Shown here in pieces: positions 46,463 to 56,222 of a stretch of DNA of 64,000 bases. The notes beneath the pieces were generated by a model. That model had not been told where the DNA came from, made no database searches, and was given only the letters and a program-made list of their open reading frames with translations. The stretch's first letter is position 1. Each line of letters opens with the position of its first letter. A program made the position numbers and the translations under genes. Origin of the DNA: Triticum aestivum (taxonomy: Eukaryota > Streptophyta > Magnoliopsida > Poales > Poaceae); NCBI RefSeq assembly GCF_018294505.1, contig NC_057800.1, forward strand, positions 473,529,037 to 473,593,036, given 5' to 3'.

Positions 46463-47289
46463 ATTGTTGAAGATTTTAGCTTCTTCTTTGCTCTTGATGA
46501 GCTGCTCGAGAGCATCATCTCCAAGATCTTCATCACTTGACAGATCAATGGCTTCGCCCTTGAGATTTTTGGCGAAGGGGCCGGCTTTGAAGCTTTTGGC
46601 TTCTTCAACTGCTGTGGCTTCAGTACAGAAGGAGCTTCATCAGACTCAGAGTCAGCTGGAGGGTCATTTACGGCAGTCCCTTGGACTAAGATGTGGGTGA
46701 TGAGGCCCTCAAGGTTGGCATACGGACCGATGATATTCGGTTCTGCGTCGCGTGTGCCATCTGCCCTTGGTGCGGAGGGACCAGGGTTGAAGTCTAACCC
46801 CAACTTCTTCTTGTTTTGCTTCGCTGAGTTCTGGGCAAACTGGAAGTTGCGCTTGAACAGATTGTCGTCACGACACCAGAGTAGTGACGATGGATGTGCT
46901 TCAGCAGGCTGTGGTCCTCAGACCATGCATGGGTAGAAGCCTTGAGCAATGGCTTCATCTCTGGTCCTGGGTACAAGGTTCTTGAATAAGATGTCTCCCC
47001 ACGGTCTTTTGATGGCACTCTTCTCAGCATACTCTTGGGTTGTGAAGTGGTACTTGAACCATTGTTCTGCCCAATAGCGTCGAATCCATTGGATTCGGGT
47101 CTTGCGCTGACCATCATTCTCTTCAGGATCTGTTTTATACATTTCTGCCAGTTCATCAGGCAGATCTTTGGATGTTCCTCCACGTTGCTGTCTGCCCCCC
47201 TTCCTTGCTGCTGTTTCTGAAGCCATAAATTTTAACTGAAAGGCTTCAAGACGTTCAAAGGCTTCAAAGGCTTTTTCTTGCTGGACCAA
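46438..47289 (-). pseudogene. N-terminal part of the env-like gene of G, stop and frameshift
   Basis: Frame from ATG 47289 (MVQQEKAFEAFERLEAFQLK) to TGA 46918-46920, reopening in the same frame down to 46438. The TGA sits where CGA is plausible. Sequence includes GGTSKDLPDELAEMYKTDPEE and WAEQWFKYHFTTQEYAEKSA, then an acidic stretch. The long ORF at 43610-46462 is in a different frame, so a one-base indel is needed near 46560. Overlapping frames on the other strand are shadows. It is the start of the same gene as the main frame. Confidence 0.72.
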
Positions 47290-47721
47290 CAGGAACTGGC
47301 TTCAGCAGAATTTATGTGATGCTGTAAGAATTCTGCAAATGAATGTAGACTATGAGAACCAAAGGATTCTCCCACGGACATGTACCTGTGACAGCATTAA
47401 GGTGCGAGGGAAGGGGAAGAGGTCATATGCATTCTCAGAAGATTTTGAAGATAAATCAGTTTAGAAGACATTGACCTCATCGTGCGAAGACATTCACTCA
47501 TAGAAAAGAAGTTGGTTCCAGATTTGTACGAACCCACAGATCAGTACAAGTGAGGAATCTAACTACTTCATGAAGCACAAGTGAATATACTAGGCATGTT
47601 ATGAGATGCAGATTGAAAGATCTAACTTGTGTGAAGAGAAACTTCTTATGGTAGAAAGTGACAGAACCATGAGATCAACAGGGGCTGTAAAAAGAAGTTT
47701 TATTTACCACACTTGGAACTG

Positions 47722-47829
47722 CTAGACGGAGTGGGAGATGATGCCGAGCAGTTCAATCCTCCGTGCCCTAACTTGGCGACGGAAGACACCTACGGCGACG
47801 GCGGAGAGGACGATGTCCGCGATCGGCAT
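47722..47829 (-). CDS. 35-codon ORF in the leader before env-like gene
   Basis: ATG at 47829 to TAG at 47722. Starts MPIADIVLSAVAVGVF and ends in a basic/hydrophobic segment. It is about 125 bases downstream of the TATA-like box and 433 bases before the env-like start. The bases after its stop (TG then GTAAAT) could be a splice donor. It may be an upstream ORF, the first exon of the env-like gene, or chance. Product unknown. Confidence 0.3.
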   Translation of the reverse strand: MPIADIVLSAVAVGVFRRQVRARRIELLGIISHSV

Positions 47830-47953
47830 GAAGACGACGCCGGAGAGGTTGCGGCAGCGAAGCGCTTCGTCGCTGGCGTCGTCGAGAGCTAGCGGTGGTG
47901 CTAGGTGTCGTGCGAGGGTGGAAGAAGGAGATAATGACCGCGGTAAGTGTGAA

Positions 47954-47960
47954 TTTATAG
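47954..47960 (-). promoter_or_regulatory. Internal TATA-like box upstream of env-like gene
   Basis: CTATAAA on the minus strand, within GCCTATAAATTCAC, then a GC-rich leader beginning about 30 bases downstream. It would allow a separate env-like transcript; inferred. Confidence 0.45.
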
Positions 47961-48664
47961 GCGTAGGGGCGGCACTGCGCTATTACTCAGGTGCCCCTGG
48001 CGATTCGCATCTGAGTAGTACGTGGCCATCATGCGGTATTTTGGGGGCAGTTCCACATCCCACGCACGCCTGGATTGTTGGGCGGTCGTTCCTACTTCTC
48101 CGGATTTCTTGTGGATGAATGAGCATTGAAAATGGTTTTAAAGGTTGTCTCTGTGTCTTCTGCTGACAAGGACGCAGAGAAGACATTCGACAGTTTCAAT
48201 AGAATGCATATGACTTGGAGAGATGGAGTTTGAGATAGAGAGCATAGAGAGATTAGGGTCCGATCACATTCACTTAGTTCAAAAGATTCAACCAAGAAGA
48301 CATAGCTATAAGTGAATGCTGTAGAGGACAGAACACTAGTATATATATATATCTATATAATCAACATAGTGAAGATAATCATGAATATATGTTGAGTTCA
48401 AAGCCAAACCAAATGTGAAGACATTGCAATGTAACGCCAAGACTGAAACACTTCAAAATAGAACGTTTGGTAGTGGCGTTACCCACCGTATAGGAAGTAT
48501 TAGACCCAAACACAGCGCACAATTATCGTGGCGCTCTGAAGTCAATTTCCACATTAATGTATTCACACTTAGAATGTATGTCTTCATTGATTGAAGATAT
48601 ACTTCACTTCGTGTGTTGCACATCTAAGTCATCAATATGCATAAGGGTTAGGATGTGTGCCTGA

Positions 48665-50317
48665 TCACAGGATATTTGAGGATTCCAGGATATTTAGCTC
48701 ACACCATAACTTGGAAAACCTCTTCTCATCCAAGGGCTTGGTGAAGATATCTGCCAATTGCTCTTTAGTGTTGACGTGTATGATATCAATGTCTTCCTTC
48801 ACAACATGATCTCTGAGAAAGTGATGACGAATTTCAATGTGCTTTGTCTTCGAGTGCTGAACTGGGTTGTTGGCAATCTTGATGGCGCTTTCATTGTTGT
48901 AGTAAAGTGGCACTTGCTTCAGATGAATGCCATAGTCCTTGAGTGTTTGCTTCATCCACAGAAGCTGAGCGCAACAAGATCTAGCAGCAATGTATTCAGA
49001 TTCAGCAGTGGAGAGAGATACACAGTTCTGCTTCTTTGAAGACCAACATACAAGTGATCGTCCCAGAAAGTGACATGTGCCTGATGTAGACTTGCGATCA
49101 ACTTTGTCACCAGCATAATCAGCATCCGAGAATCCAACCAAATCAAACTCTGAGCCCTTTGTATACCATAATCCTAGAGTTGGGGTGTGAGCCAAATATC
49201 GAAGAATTCGCTTTACAGCTAAGTGATGCGACTCCTTTGGTGTCGCTTGAAATCGAGCACACATGCAAACACTAAGCATAATATCTGGCCTAGATGCACA
49301 TAGATAAAGTAAAGAACCAATCATGGAGTGGTATACCTTTTGATCGAACTCTTTACCATTGTTGTCAGGACCCAGATGATGTTTGGCTGGCATTGGTGTT
49401 GTGAAGCCTTTGCAGTCTTGCATACCGAACTTCTTCAGGCAATCTTTGAGATACTTCTCTTGAGATATGAAGATGTCATTGCGTTGTTGTCGTATTTGAA
49501 GACCAAGGAAGAACTTCAGCTCCCCCATCATGGAAATCTGATATTGCTCTTGCATCATATATCCAAACTCTTCACTGTACTTCTGATTGGTGCAGCCGAA
49601 GATAATGTCATCCACATATATTTGGCACACAAACAGTTCACCATCATATGTCTTCGTGAAAAGAGTGGGATCTAGGGAACCAGGTATGAAGCCTTTGCTC
49701 TTCAGGAAGTATTTGAGTGTGTCATACCAGGCCCTAGGGGCTTGTTTGAGGCCATACAGTGCCTTGTTGAGCTTGTATACCATGTCAGGATGTTTTGGAT
49801 TTTCAAAGCCAGGCGGTTGTGCAACATACACTTCTTCTTCAATCTTGCCATTGAGAAAGGCACTCTTCACATCCATTTGATATAGAAGTATGTTATGATG
49901 ATTTGCATAGGCCAGCAGTATGCGTATGGCTTCAAGCCTAGCCACAAGAGCAAATGTTTCATCGAAGTCAATGCCTTCCACTTTAGTATATCCTTGAGCA
50001 ACGAGACGAGCTTTGTTTCTGACAACTTGACCATGCTCATCTTGCTTGTTGCGGTATATCCATTTGGTGCCTATTATGTTGTGCTTCCGTGGATCAGGAC
50101 GCTTAACTAGTTCCCATACATTATTCAGCTCAAACTGTTGAAGCTCTTCTTGCATAGCTTGAATCCATTCAGGTTCCATGAAGGCTTCTTCAACTTTCTT
50201 GGGTTCTGATATTGAGACGAATGCGAAGTGCCCACAGAAATTTGCTAGCTGAGTTGCCCTTGAACGAGTGAGTGGACCAGGTGCATTGATGTTGTCAATT
50301 ATTCTGTCAATCTGCAC
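48665..50317 (-). CDS. pol: Reverse transcriptase and RNase H segment of G pol
   Basis: 550 codons, intact to the pol stop. RT motifs in order: [67 protein letters not shown], and the catalytic YVDD in [13 protein letters not shown]. RNase H motifs: [41 protein letters not shown] and a C-terminal [18 protein letters not shown] tail. All key RT aspartates are present. It is cut from the integrase segment by one TAG at 50361-50363 (likely CAG originally). Copies retrotransposon RNA into DNA and removes the RNA. Confidence 0.95.
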   Translation of the reverse strand: MQIDRIIDNINAPGPLTRSRATQLANFCGHFAFVSISEPKKVEEAFMEPEWIQAMQEELQQFELNNVWELVKRPDPRKHNIIGTKWIYRNKQDEHGQVVRNKARLVAQGYTKVEGIDFDETFALVARLEAIRILLAYANHHNILLYQMDVKSAFLNGKIEEEVYVAQPPGFENPKHPDMVYKLNKALYGLKQAPRAWYDTLKYFLKSKGFIPGSLDPTLFTKTYDGELFVCQIYVDDIIFGCTNQKYSEEFGYMMQEQYQISMMGELKFFLGLQIRQQRNDIFISQEKYLKDCLKKFGMQDCKGFTTPMPAKHHLGPDNNGKEFDQKVYHSMIGSLLYLCASRPDIMLSVCMCARFQATPKESHHLAVKRILRYLAHTPTLGLWYTKGSEFDLVGFSDADYAGDKVDRKSTSGTCHFLGRSLVCWSSKKQNCVSLSTAESEYIAARSCCAQLLWMKQTLKDYGIHLKQVPLYYNNESAIKIANNPVQHSKTKHIEIRHHFLRDHVVKEDIDIIHVNTKEQLADIFTKPLDEKRFSKLWCELNILESSNIL

Positions 50318-50362
50318 TTCATTGGCAACACGAGGATGTACAGGGCGAAGACTTTGCTCTTG

Positions 50363-51787
50363 CTAATCTGTGTTGTTGTTGGGAGGAATGTCTTCAGGCT
50401 GAGCATTGTCTTCATGTTGATCAGGTGCTGAGATGATAAGTTCTTCTTCAGGATGAGCTTCAGAAGGTATAATCTCTCCAGTTCCCATTAGCTTGATTGA
50501 TTCACTAGCTAGAATTTCATCTAGCACATTTGGCAGTTGCTCTCTTTGTGAACCATTTGTCTCATCGAACCGCACATCCATTGTTTCAACCACTTTGTAA
50601 TAGAAGAGATTGAAGACTCTGTAGGAGTGCGAATCCTTTCCATATCCAAGCATAAAACCCTCATGTGCTTTTGGTGCAAACTTTGAGGTGTGGTGTGGGT
50701 CCTTGATCCAGCACCTTGCGCCAAATACTCTGAAGTAACTGACATTTGGCTTCTTGCTAGTTAGGAGTTCATAAGATGTCTTGTTCAGAAGCTTGTGAAG
50801 ATACACACGATTGATTGTATGGCATGCAGTGTCAATGGCTTCAGTCCAGAATTTTCTTGGAGTCTTGTATTCATCTAGCATCGTTCTGGCCATCTCAATG
50901 AGTGTTCTGTTCTTGCGTTCGACGACGCCATTCTGCTGTGGCGTGTATGGAGCTGAGAATTCATGTGTGATGCCCAAGGTATCAAGATATGTATCAAGGC
51001 CAGTGTTCTTGAATTCAGTGCCATTGTCACTTCTGATGTGCTTTATCTTGGCGCCGTAATTGTTCATAGCTTGATTGGCGAAGCGTCTGAAGACATCCTG
51101 CACTTCAGTCTTGTAAAGGATTATGTGTACCCAAGTATATCTAGAGTAATCATCAACAATGACAAAGCCATAGAGGCAAGCAGTAGTAGTAAAAGTTGAG
51201 TAGTGAGTGGGACTAAAAAGATCCACGTGAAGCAGTTCGAAGGGTCGAGTAGTGGTCATGATTTTCTTCGAGGGATGTTTTGCCCTCGTCATCTTCCCTG
51301 CTTCACAGGCACTGCATAAGTGATCTTTCTTAAACTTGACGCCCTCGATGCCTATGATATGTTTCTTCTTCGCAAGGGTGTGGAGGTTCCTCATGCCAGC
51401 ATGCCCAAGCCTTCGATGCCAAAGCCAGCATTCTGAAGCTTTTGCAAGAAGACATACTGCAAGTTGTGGCCCTGCTGAGAAATCTACCACATACAAATCA
51501 TCTTTCCGATACCCTTCAAACACTAGAGACTTGTCAGATTCCATTAGTACAAGGCAACGAAATTTTCCAAATATTACGACCATGTTCAAATCGCAAAGCA
51601 TTGAGACAAACATTAAGTTGAAACCAAGGGATTCAACAAGCATGACTTTATCCATGTGTTGATCCTTTGAGATTGCAACTCTACCTAGACCCAATACCTT
51701 ACTTTTACCAGTGTCAGCAAATGTGATGTGGCTCTTGTCGCATGGACGCAAGGTTGAGTCCATAAGAAGGCTTCTTTTGCCAGTCAT
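50363..51787 (-). pseudogene. pol: Protease end, GAG-pre-integrase and integrase segment of G pol
   Basis: 474 codons from ATG 51787. The protease active-site DSG codons (51800-51808) lie just upstream in the same frame. Then come the integrase zinc region (WLWHRRLGHAG...CSACEAGK), the core with LLHVDLFSP and IRSDNGTEFKNT, and the third catalytic residue in QNGVVERKNR, so the D,D-35-E triad is complete. The C-terminal part leads toward RT but ends at TAG 50361-50363. Inserts cDNA into the genome. Only this stop separates it from the RT frame. Confidence 0.9.
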
Positions 51788-51806
51788 GTGATTTGTACAC
51801 CCACTG

Positions 51807-52094
51807 TCAATAATGCATTCTGAAGACTTTGAAGACGCTGGTGTCGTACCCTACAGTGCAGTTAGGGGGATAGGCTTCACGAAGAGAATTGTGAAGCAAA
51901 AACATTTGACGAACCAGTGGGTTATGAAAACTTAGATCCAGATTAGGACTAATAGGAAGAGTAGCATGCGATTCAGGAACGAAGTACATAATGATGCCAT
52001 TCGGGCATTTTATCTTGCGCCCTACAAGATTTTTAAGGTCCCCAGCAATAGCATCCGAAGATTTTGGTTTTCTGCTGGAGACCTTTCCCTGCAA
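51807..52094 (-). pseudogene. pol: Start of pol of G, protease region, frameshifted
   Basis: 95-codon frame QGKVSSRKPKSSDAI... to a stop at 51807. It resembles the spacer between gag and protease of A (62.6-62.9 kb). The DSG protease motif lies in a different phase, so a frameshift is needed near 51840. Likely dead protease. Confidence 0.6.
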
Positions 52095-52272
52095 AAGAGA
52101 GTTAAGCCTTCTTAACCACCCACATCTTCAAGGGTGGCTTAGAAGCAATAAGTCTAAGTGTAGCATCTGAGAATTTTGGCTTTGTAGCCTTAGCAAACAG
52201 TCTTGCAGGTGGACAATAGTACTCATCAGAATAAGCAGAATAATTTTTGGTCATATGAACATGACGGTTTGA

Positions 52273-54627
52273 TCAACCGCTCTCATATTCATATGCCTGA
52301 GTATGGTTTCCCTGCAAAACATTTGCGTTAGTGTGACTCAGGTGAGTCCTCTGTTTGTATGAAGCCTTTGGACCGTATGAAGCCTTTGGTCTGAGGTTTG
52401 TCTTCTTCAAGTGAGGTGTCATGAAGACATTCACAGGAAGATTTTCCAGACACTTTTTCGGAACCCAGATCTTCTTCATAGGCGGTCCATTCCTGCAGTT
52501 AGTACCAATGTACCTGGCAAACACTTCACCATCCTGATTCTTAAACAGTATATAGTTTGCATCAAAGGATTCATCAATGATAATGGGGTTAGCACAAGTG
52601 AAGCCAGATAAATTGGATGGATCTGCTGAAGGTTCCTTTGCAGCAACCCACTTGGTTTTGGGGTACTGCTCAGGTTTCCAGTAAGAGCCATCTGCATTTA
52701 TTTTCCTTACGAACCCAACACCCTCTTTCCTAGGGTTTCGGTTCAGAATCTGCTTCTTGAGGACATCACATAATGTCTGATGTCCTTTAAGACTTTTACA
52801 CATCCCTGTTTCAAGCAATGTCTTCAACCTAGCATTCTCATCAGCAATAGCAGTGGTATCCTCAGCAGAGGGGTTTACCACATCAACAGTTGAAGATATT
52901 GCAACAGCAGTAGCAGTGGAACATTCAGCAACAGAAGTAGCATTATCACGCTCAATGCATTTAAGACATGGTGGTTCAAATCCTTCCTGAGCGGAACTGA
53001 TCTGTTCGGCGCGAAGTGACTTGTTTTCCTTTTGAAGATCTTCATGGGCCCCCCTCAATTTCTCAAGTTCTTGCTTCCTTTGAAGATAATCATAGGAAAG
53101 CTTTTCATGAGTTGTTGAGAGAGTATCATGACGATCTTCAAGTTCCTGATACTTAACGTGAAGATTTTTTATGTCTTCAATTAAGGATTCAGATCGAGTC
53201 ATTTCAGCACCCAACAGATCATCGCTTCTGTCTAACAGTTTTTGAATATGTTCCATGGCTTTCTGTTGTTCAGTTGCAATTTTAGCAAGTGTTTTGTAAC
53301 TGGGTTTTGAATCACAATCAGAGTCATCGTCACTAGATGTTTGATAGTGAGTAGTGTGTTTGTTTACCTTGGCACCGCGTGCCATGAAGCAGTAGGTAGG
53401 AGTGGAGTAGTCCTTGTCATTTGCATCGGTGTCGGTGATGAAGTCATTGTCTTCAGTGTTGAAGATGGACTTGGCGACGTATGTTGTAGCCAGACTTGCA
53501 ATGCCAGAATCAGACTCCTCCTCGGACTCCACCTCTGCCTCCTCAGAAGCGGACTCCTCCTTTGAATCCATTTCCTTGCCAACAAACGCACATGCCTTGC
53601 CAGATGAGCTCTTCTTGTGTGATGAAGACTTTGAGGAAGACTTGGAAGAAGACTTTGTGTATTTCTTCTTTTTCTTGTCGTCAGAGTCATATTCCTTGCT
53701 CTTCTTCTTCTTTCTGTTCTCATTGTCCCACTGTGGACACTCAGAGATGAAGTGTCCAGTTTTCTTGCACTTGTGGCATGTTTTCTTCTTGTAGTCATGA
53801 GCAGAAGCTTCATCATTCCTTGAGCTTGATCGTGAAGACTTTCTGAAGCCTTTCTTCTTGGTGAATTTTTGGAACTTCTTCACTAGCATTGCAAGTTCCC
53901 TTCCAATGTCTTCAGGATCATCAGAACTGCTGTCAGATTCTTCTTCAGATGAGGAAACAACTTTTGCCTTCAAGGCACGAGTTCGCCCATAGTTTGGACC
54001 GTAGATATCTCTTTTCTCAGAAAGCTGAAACTCATGTGTGTTGAGCCTCTCAAGTATGTCAGATGGATCGAGTGTATTGAAATCAGGACGTTCTTGAATC
54101 ATTAGGGCTAGGATATCAAACGAACTATCAAGTGATCTCAGCAGCGTCTTGACAACTTCATGTTTGGTGATCTCAGTAGCGCCGAGGGCTTGAAGCTCAT
54201 TTGTGATATTAGTGAGTCTGTCAAATGTGTGCTGGACATTCTCATTGTCATTTCGCTTGAAGCGGTTGAAGAGATTGCGAAGGACACTGATTCTTTGATC
54301 TCTCTGGGTTGATATGCCTTCATTGACCTTGGAGAGCCAGTCCCAGACCAGCTTGGATGTCTTCAAAGCACTCACACGGCCATACTGTCCTTTGGTCAGA
54401 TGACCACAGATGATGTTCTTGGCAGTAGAGTCTAGTTGAACGAATTTCTTGACATCAGCAGCAGTGACACCTTCTCTAGCCTTGGGAATGCCGCTCTCGA
54501 TGACATACCATAGGTCGACGTCAATGGCTTCAAGATGCATACGCATCTTATTCTTCCAGTAGGGATATTCAGTTCCATCAAAGACGGGGCACGCAGCGAA
54601 GACTTTAATTATCCCTGCAGTCGACAT
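52273..54627 (-). CDS. gag: gag of G, intact long frame (784 codons)
   Basis: Begins MSTAGIIKVFAACPVFDG, with the UBN2-like capsid domain (residues about 1-230) and the zinc knuckle CHKCKKTGHFISEC near residue 283. A Lys/Ser-rich stretch and an acidic stretch follow, then a long Leu/Glu/Lys helical segment (about 430-560, EMTRSESLIEDIKNL and LEKLRGAHEDLQKE) that looks like a coiled coil. The C-terminal domain holds CLKCIERD and ILNRNPRKEG. Longer than D gag, as in SIRE-type elements. The homologous gag of A is split into three pieces. Directly after the primer-binding site, as expected. Confidence 0.95.
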   Translation of the reverse strand: MSTAGIIKVFAACPVFDGTEYPYWKNKMRMHLEAIDVDLWYVIESGIPKAREGVTAADVKKFVQLDSTAKNIICGHLTKGQYGRVSALKTSKLVWDWLSKVNEGISTQRDQRISVLRNLFNRFKRNDNENVQHTFDRLTNITNELQALGATEITKHEVVKTLLRSLDSSFDILALMIQERPDFNTLDPSDILERLNTHEFQLSEKRDIYGPNYGRTRALKAKVVSSSEEESDSSSDDPEDIGRELAMLVKKFQKFTKKKGFRKSSRSSSRNDEASAHDYKKKTCHKCKKTGHFISECPQWDNENRKKKKSKEYDSDDKKKKKYTKSSSKSSSKSSSHKKSSSGKACAFVGKEMDSKEESASEEAEVESEEESDSGIASLATTYVAKSIFNTEDNDFITDTDANDKDYSTPTYCFMARGAKVNKHTTHYQTSSDDDSDCDSKPSYKTLAKIATEQQKAMEHIQKLLDRSDDLLGAEMTRSESLIEDIKNLHVKYQELEDRHDTLSTTHEKLSYDYLQRKQELEKLRGAHEDLQKENKSLRAEQISSAQEGFEPPCLKCIERDNATSVAECSTATAVAISSTVDVVNPSAEDTTAIADENARLKTLLETGMCKSLKGHQTLCDVLKKQILNRNPRKEGVGFVRKINADGSYWKPEQYPKTKWVAAKEPSADPSNLSGFTCANPIIIDESFDANYILFKNQDGEVFARYIGTNCRNGPPMKKIWVPKKCLENLPVNVFMTPHLKKTNLRPKASYGPKASYKQRTHLSHTNANVLQGNHTQAYEYESG

Positions 54628-54679
54628 AGCTAAAACTCCAGGTGGTTAAACCGAATCACACAGAACAAGGGAGCACCTT

Positions 54680-54691
54680 GCTCTGATACCA
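54680..54691 (-). promoter_or_regulatory. Primer-binding site of G
   Basis: TGGTATCAGAGC on the minus strand (followed by AAGG), two bases after the 5' LTR. Exact initiator tRNA-Met type. Confidence 0.92.
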
Positions 54692-54693
54692 AT

Positions 54694-56071
54694 TGAAAGT
54701 GCGTTATATCGACTAGAGGAGGGCGAATAGGCGATTTTTATGAAAGTCTTCAAAACGTGGAAGTTATGAAGACAAACAGCAGAGATATGCCTATTACTAT
54801 GCAGCGGAAGTTAGATTACACTAGACAAGCCATGGTCAAGTATTCAATAGAGTGAAAGCACAATGACAAGTAGCTGCAGTGTAATAAGGATCAGGTAGGA
54901 AGAAGTTATGAAGCCAAACAAATCATACAGTTACGTTGTGAAGACAAAGGATATAGCAGGCATGTAATGGCTTCACAATGAGTAACAGTAAGTAAAAGGA
55001 AGTGAAGATGAAACAAATGACTCGTTGAAGACAATGATGTGTTCGACCAGTTCCAGTTGCTGTGACAACTGTACGTCTGGTTGGAGCGGCTAGGTATTTA
55101 AACCTTAGGACACACAGTCCCGGACACCCAGTCCTGAACACGCAGCTCAGGACACCAAGTCCTCATCGTATTCTCCTTGAGCTAAGGTCACATAGTCCTT
55201 GCCCAATCACTCAGGTAAGTCTTCAAGGTAGACTCCCAAACCTTCACAGACTTCGTTCACTGGCAATCCACAATGTCTCTTGGATGCTCTGAACGCGACG
55301 CCTAACCGTCTGGAGGATGCACAGTCCTCAAGTGTAATAAGTCTTCAGATCACTCAGATAAGAAGACTTAAGTGATGCCCAATTTACTCTGGCTCTGGGT
55401 GGTTAGGGCTTTCTCCTCGCTAGGAATTTTCTCTCAAAGGCTTTGAGGTGGGTTGCTCACAAACGACAAAAGCCGTGCACTGAAATCTGAGCAGCCAACC
55501 GTTTATGGTTGTAGGGGGTGGGCTATTTATAGCCACTTGGCAACCTGACCTAATTTGTTCGAAATGACCCTGGGTCACTAAGGAACTGACACGTGTTCCA
55601 ATGGTCAGATTTCAAACTCACGCGACAACTTTACTTGGGCTACAAGCAAAGCTGACTTGTCTGGCTCTGGACAAGATTCGCTCTCATTGTCTTCACTCGA
55701 AGACATAGGTTTTTGGTTTAGGCATCACTTCAGTCATTCTGACTGGTTCTCCTGGACCCCACTTAACAGTACGGTGGTTCCTACGACTCAACACAAAAGA
55801 AAAAGAACTACGAAAGATCTAAGTCTTCGAGCTCCATTGGCTTCATAACGTGTCTTCTTTTGTCATAGTCTTCAATGTGAATATCTTCATATACCACCTT
55901 TGACTTCAATGTCTTCATACATTTTTAGGGGTCATCTCTGGTAGTAAAACCGAATCAATGAGGGACTTCTACCTGTGTTATCCTGCAATTCTCACAAACA
56001 CATTAGTCCCTCAACTAGGTTTGTCGTCAATACTCCAAAACCAACTAGGGGTGGCACTAGATGCACTTACA
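54694..56071 (-). repeat. 5' LTR of G
   Basis: 1378 bp, minus-strand ends TGTAAGTGC and GCACTTTCA, directly beside the GTAAG target duplication at 56072-56076. Confidence 0.93.
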
Positions 56072-56076
56072 GTAAG

Positions 56077-56222
56077 GTCGGTCCGGGCCGCTGCATCCCA
56101 CAATACCGCTGAAGAAAAATAAGACTAGTAGCGGAAAGAAAGTTGACAACATCTACGCCCACAACAAATTGTGTTCTACTCGTGCAAAGAGAACTACGCA
56201 TAGACCTAGCTCATGATGCCAC
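56077..56222 (-). other. 5' leader of D next to the LTR, with primer-binding region
   Basis: Continues the leader interrupted by G. On the minus strand GTGGCATCATGAGC (56209-56222) follows the LTR, the degenerate primer-binding region usual for Angela-type elements. Confidence 0.75.

Larger units (their letters stand above)
47290..48664 (-). other. Spacer between pol and env-like gene of G
   Basis: 1.4 kb, no conserved coding frame. It contains a TATA-like box at 47954-47960, a GC-rich leader and a 35-codon ORF at 47722-47829 (minus strand), and a (TA)n stretch near 48340. Confidence 0.7.
41704..56071 (-). mobile_element. Element G: Maximus/SIRE-like Copia with env-like gene
   Basis: 14,368 bp flanked by GTAAG on both sides (41699-41703, 56072-56076). 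On the minus strand it has 5' LTR 54694-56071, primer-binding site, gag, pol, a 1.4 kb spacer with promoter-like signals, an env-like ORF of more than 1,000 codons, a doubled purine tract and 3' LTR 41704-43082. LTRs differ at about 35 sites by eye over 1378 bp (about 97.5% identical). Length, gag-pol-env-like order and doubled purine tract fit the Sirevirus group; Maximus is the Triticeae member I recall. Confidence 0.92.

Noticed and set aside
53364..53816. Frames inside gag of G on either strand
   Set aside because: Shadows of the 784-codon gag frame.
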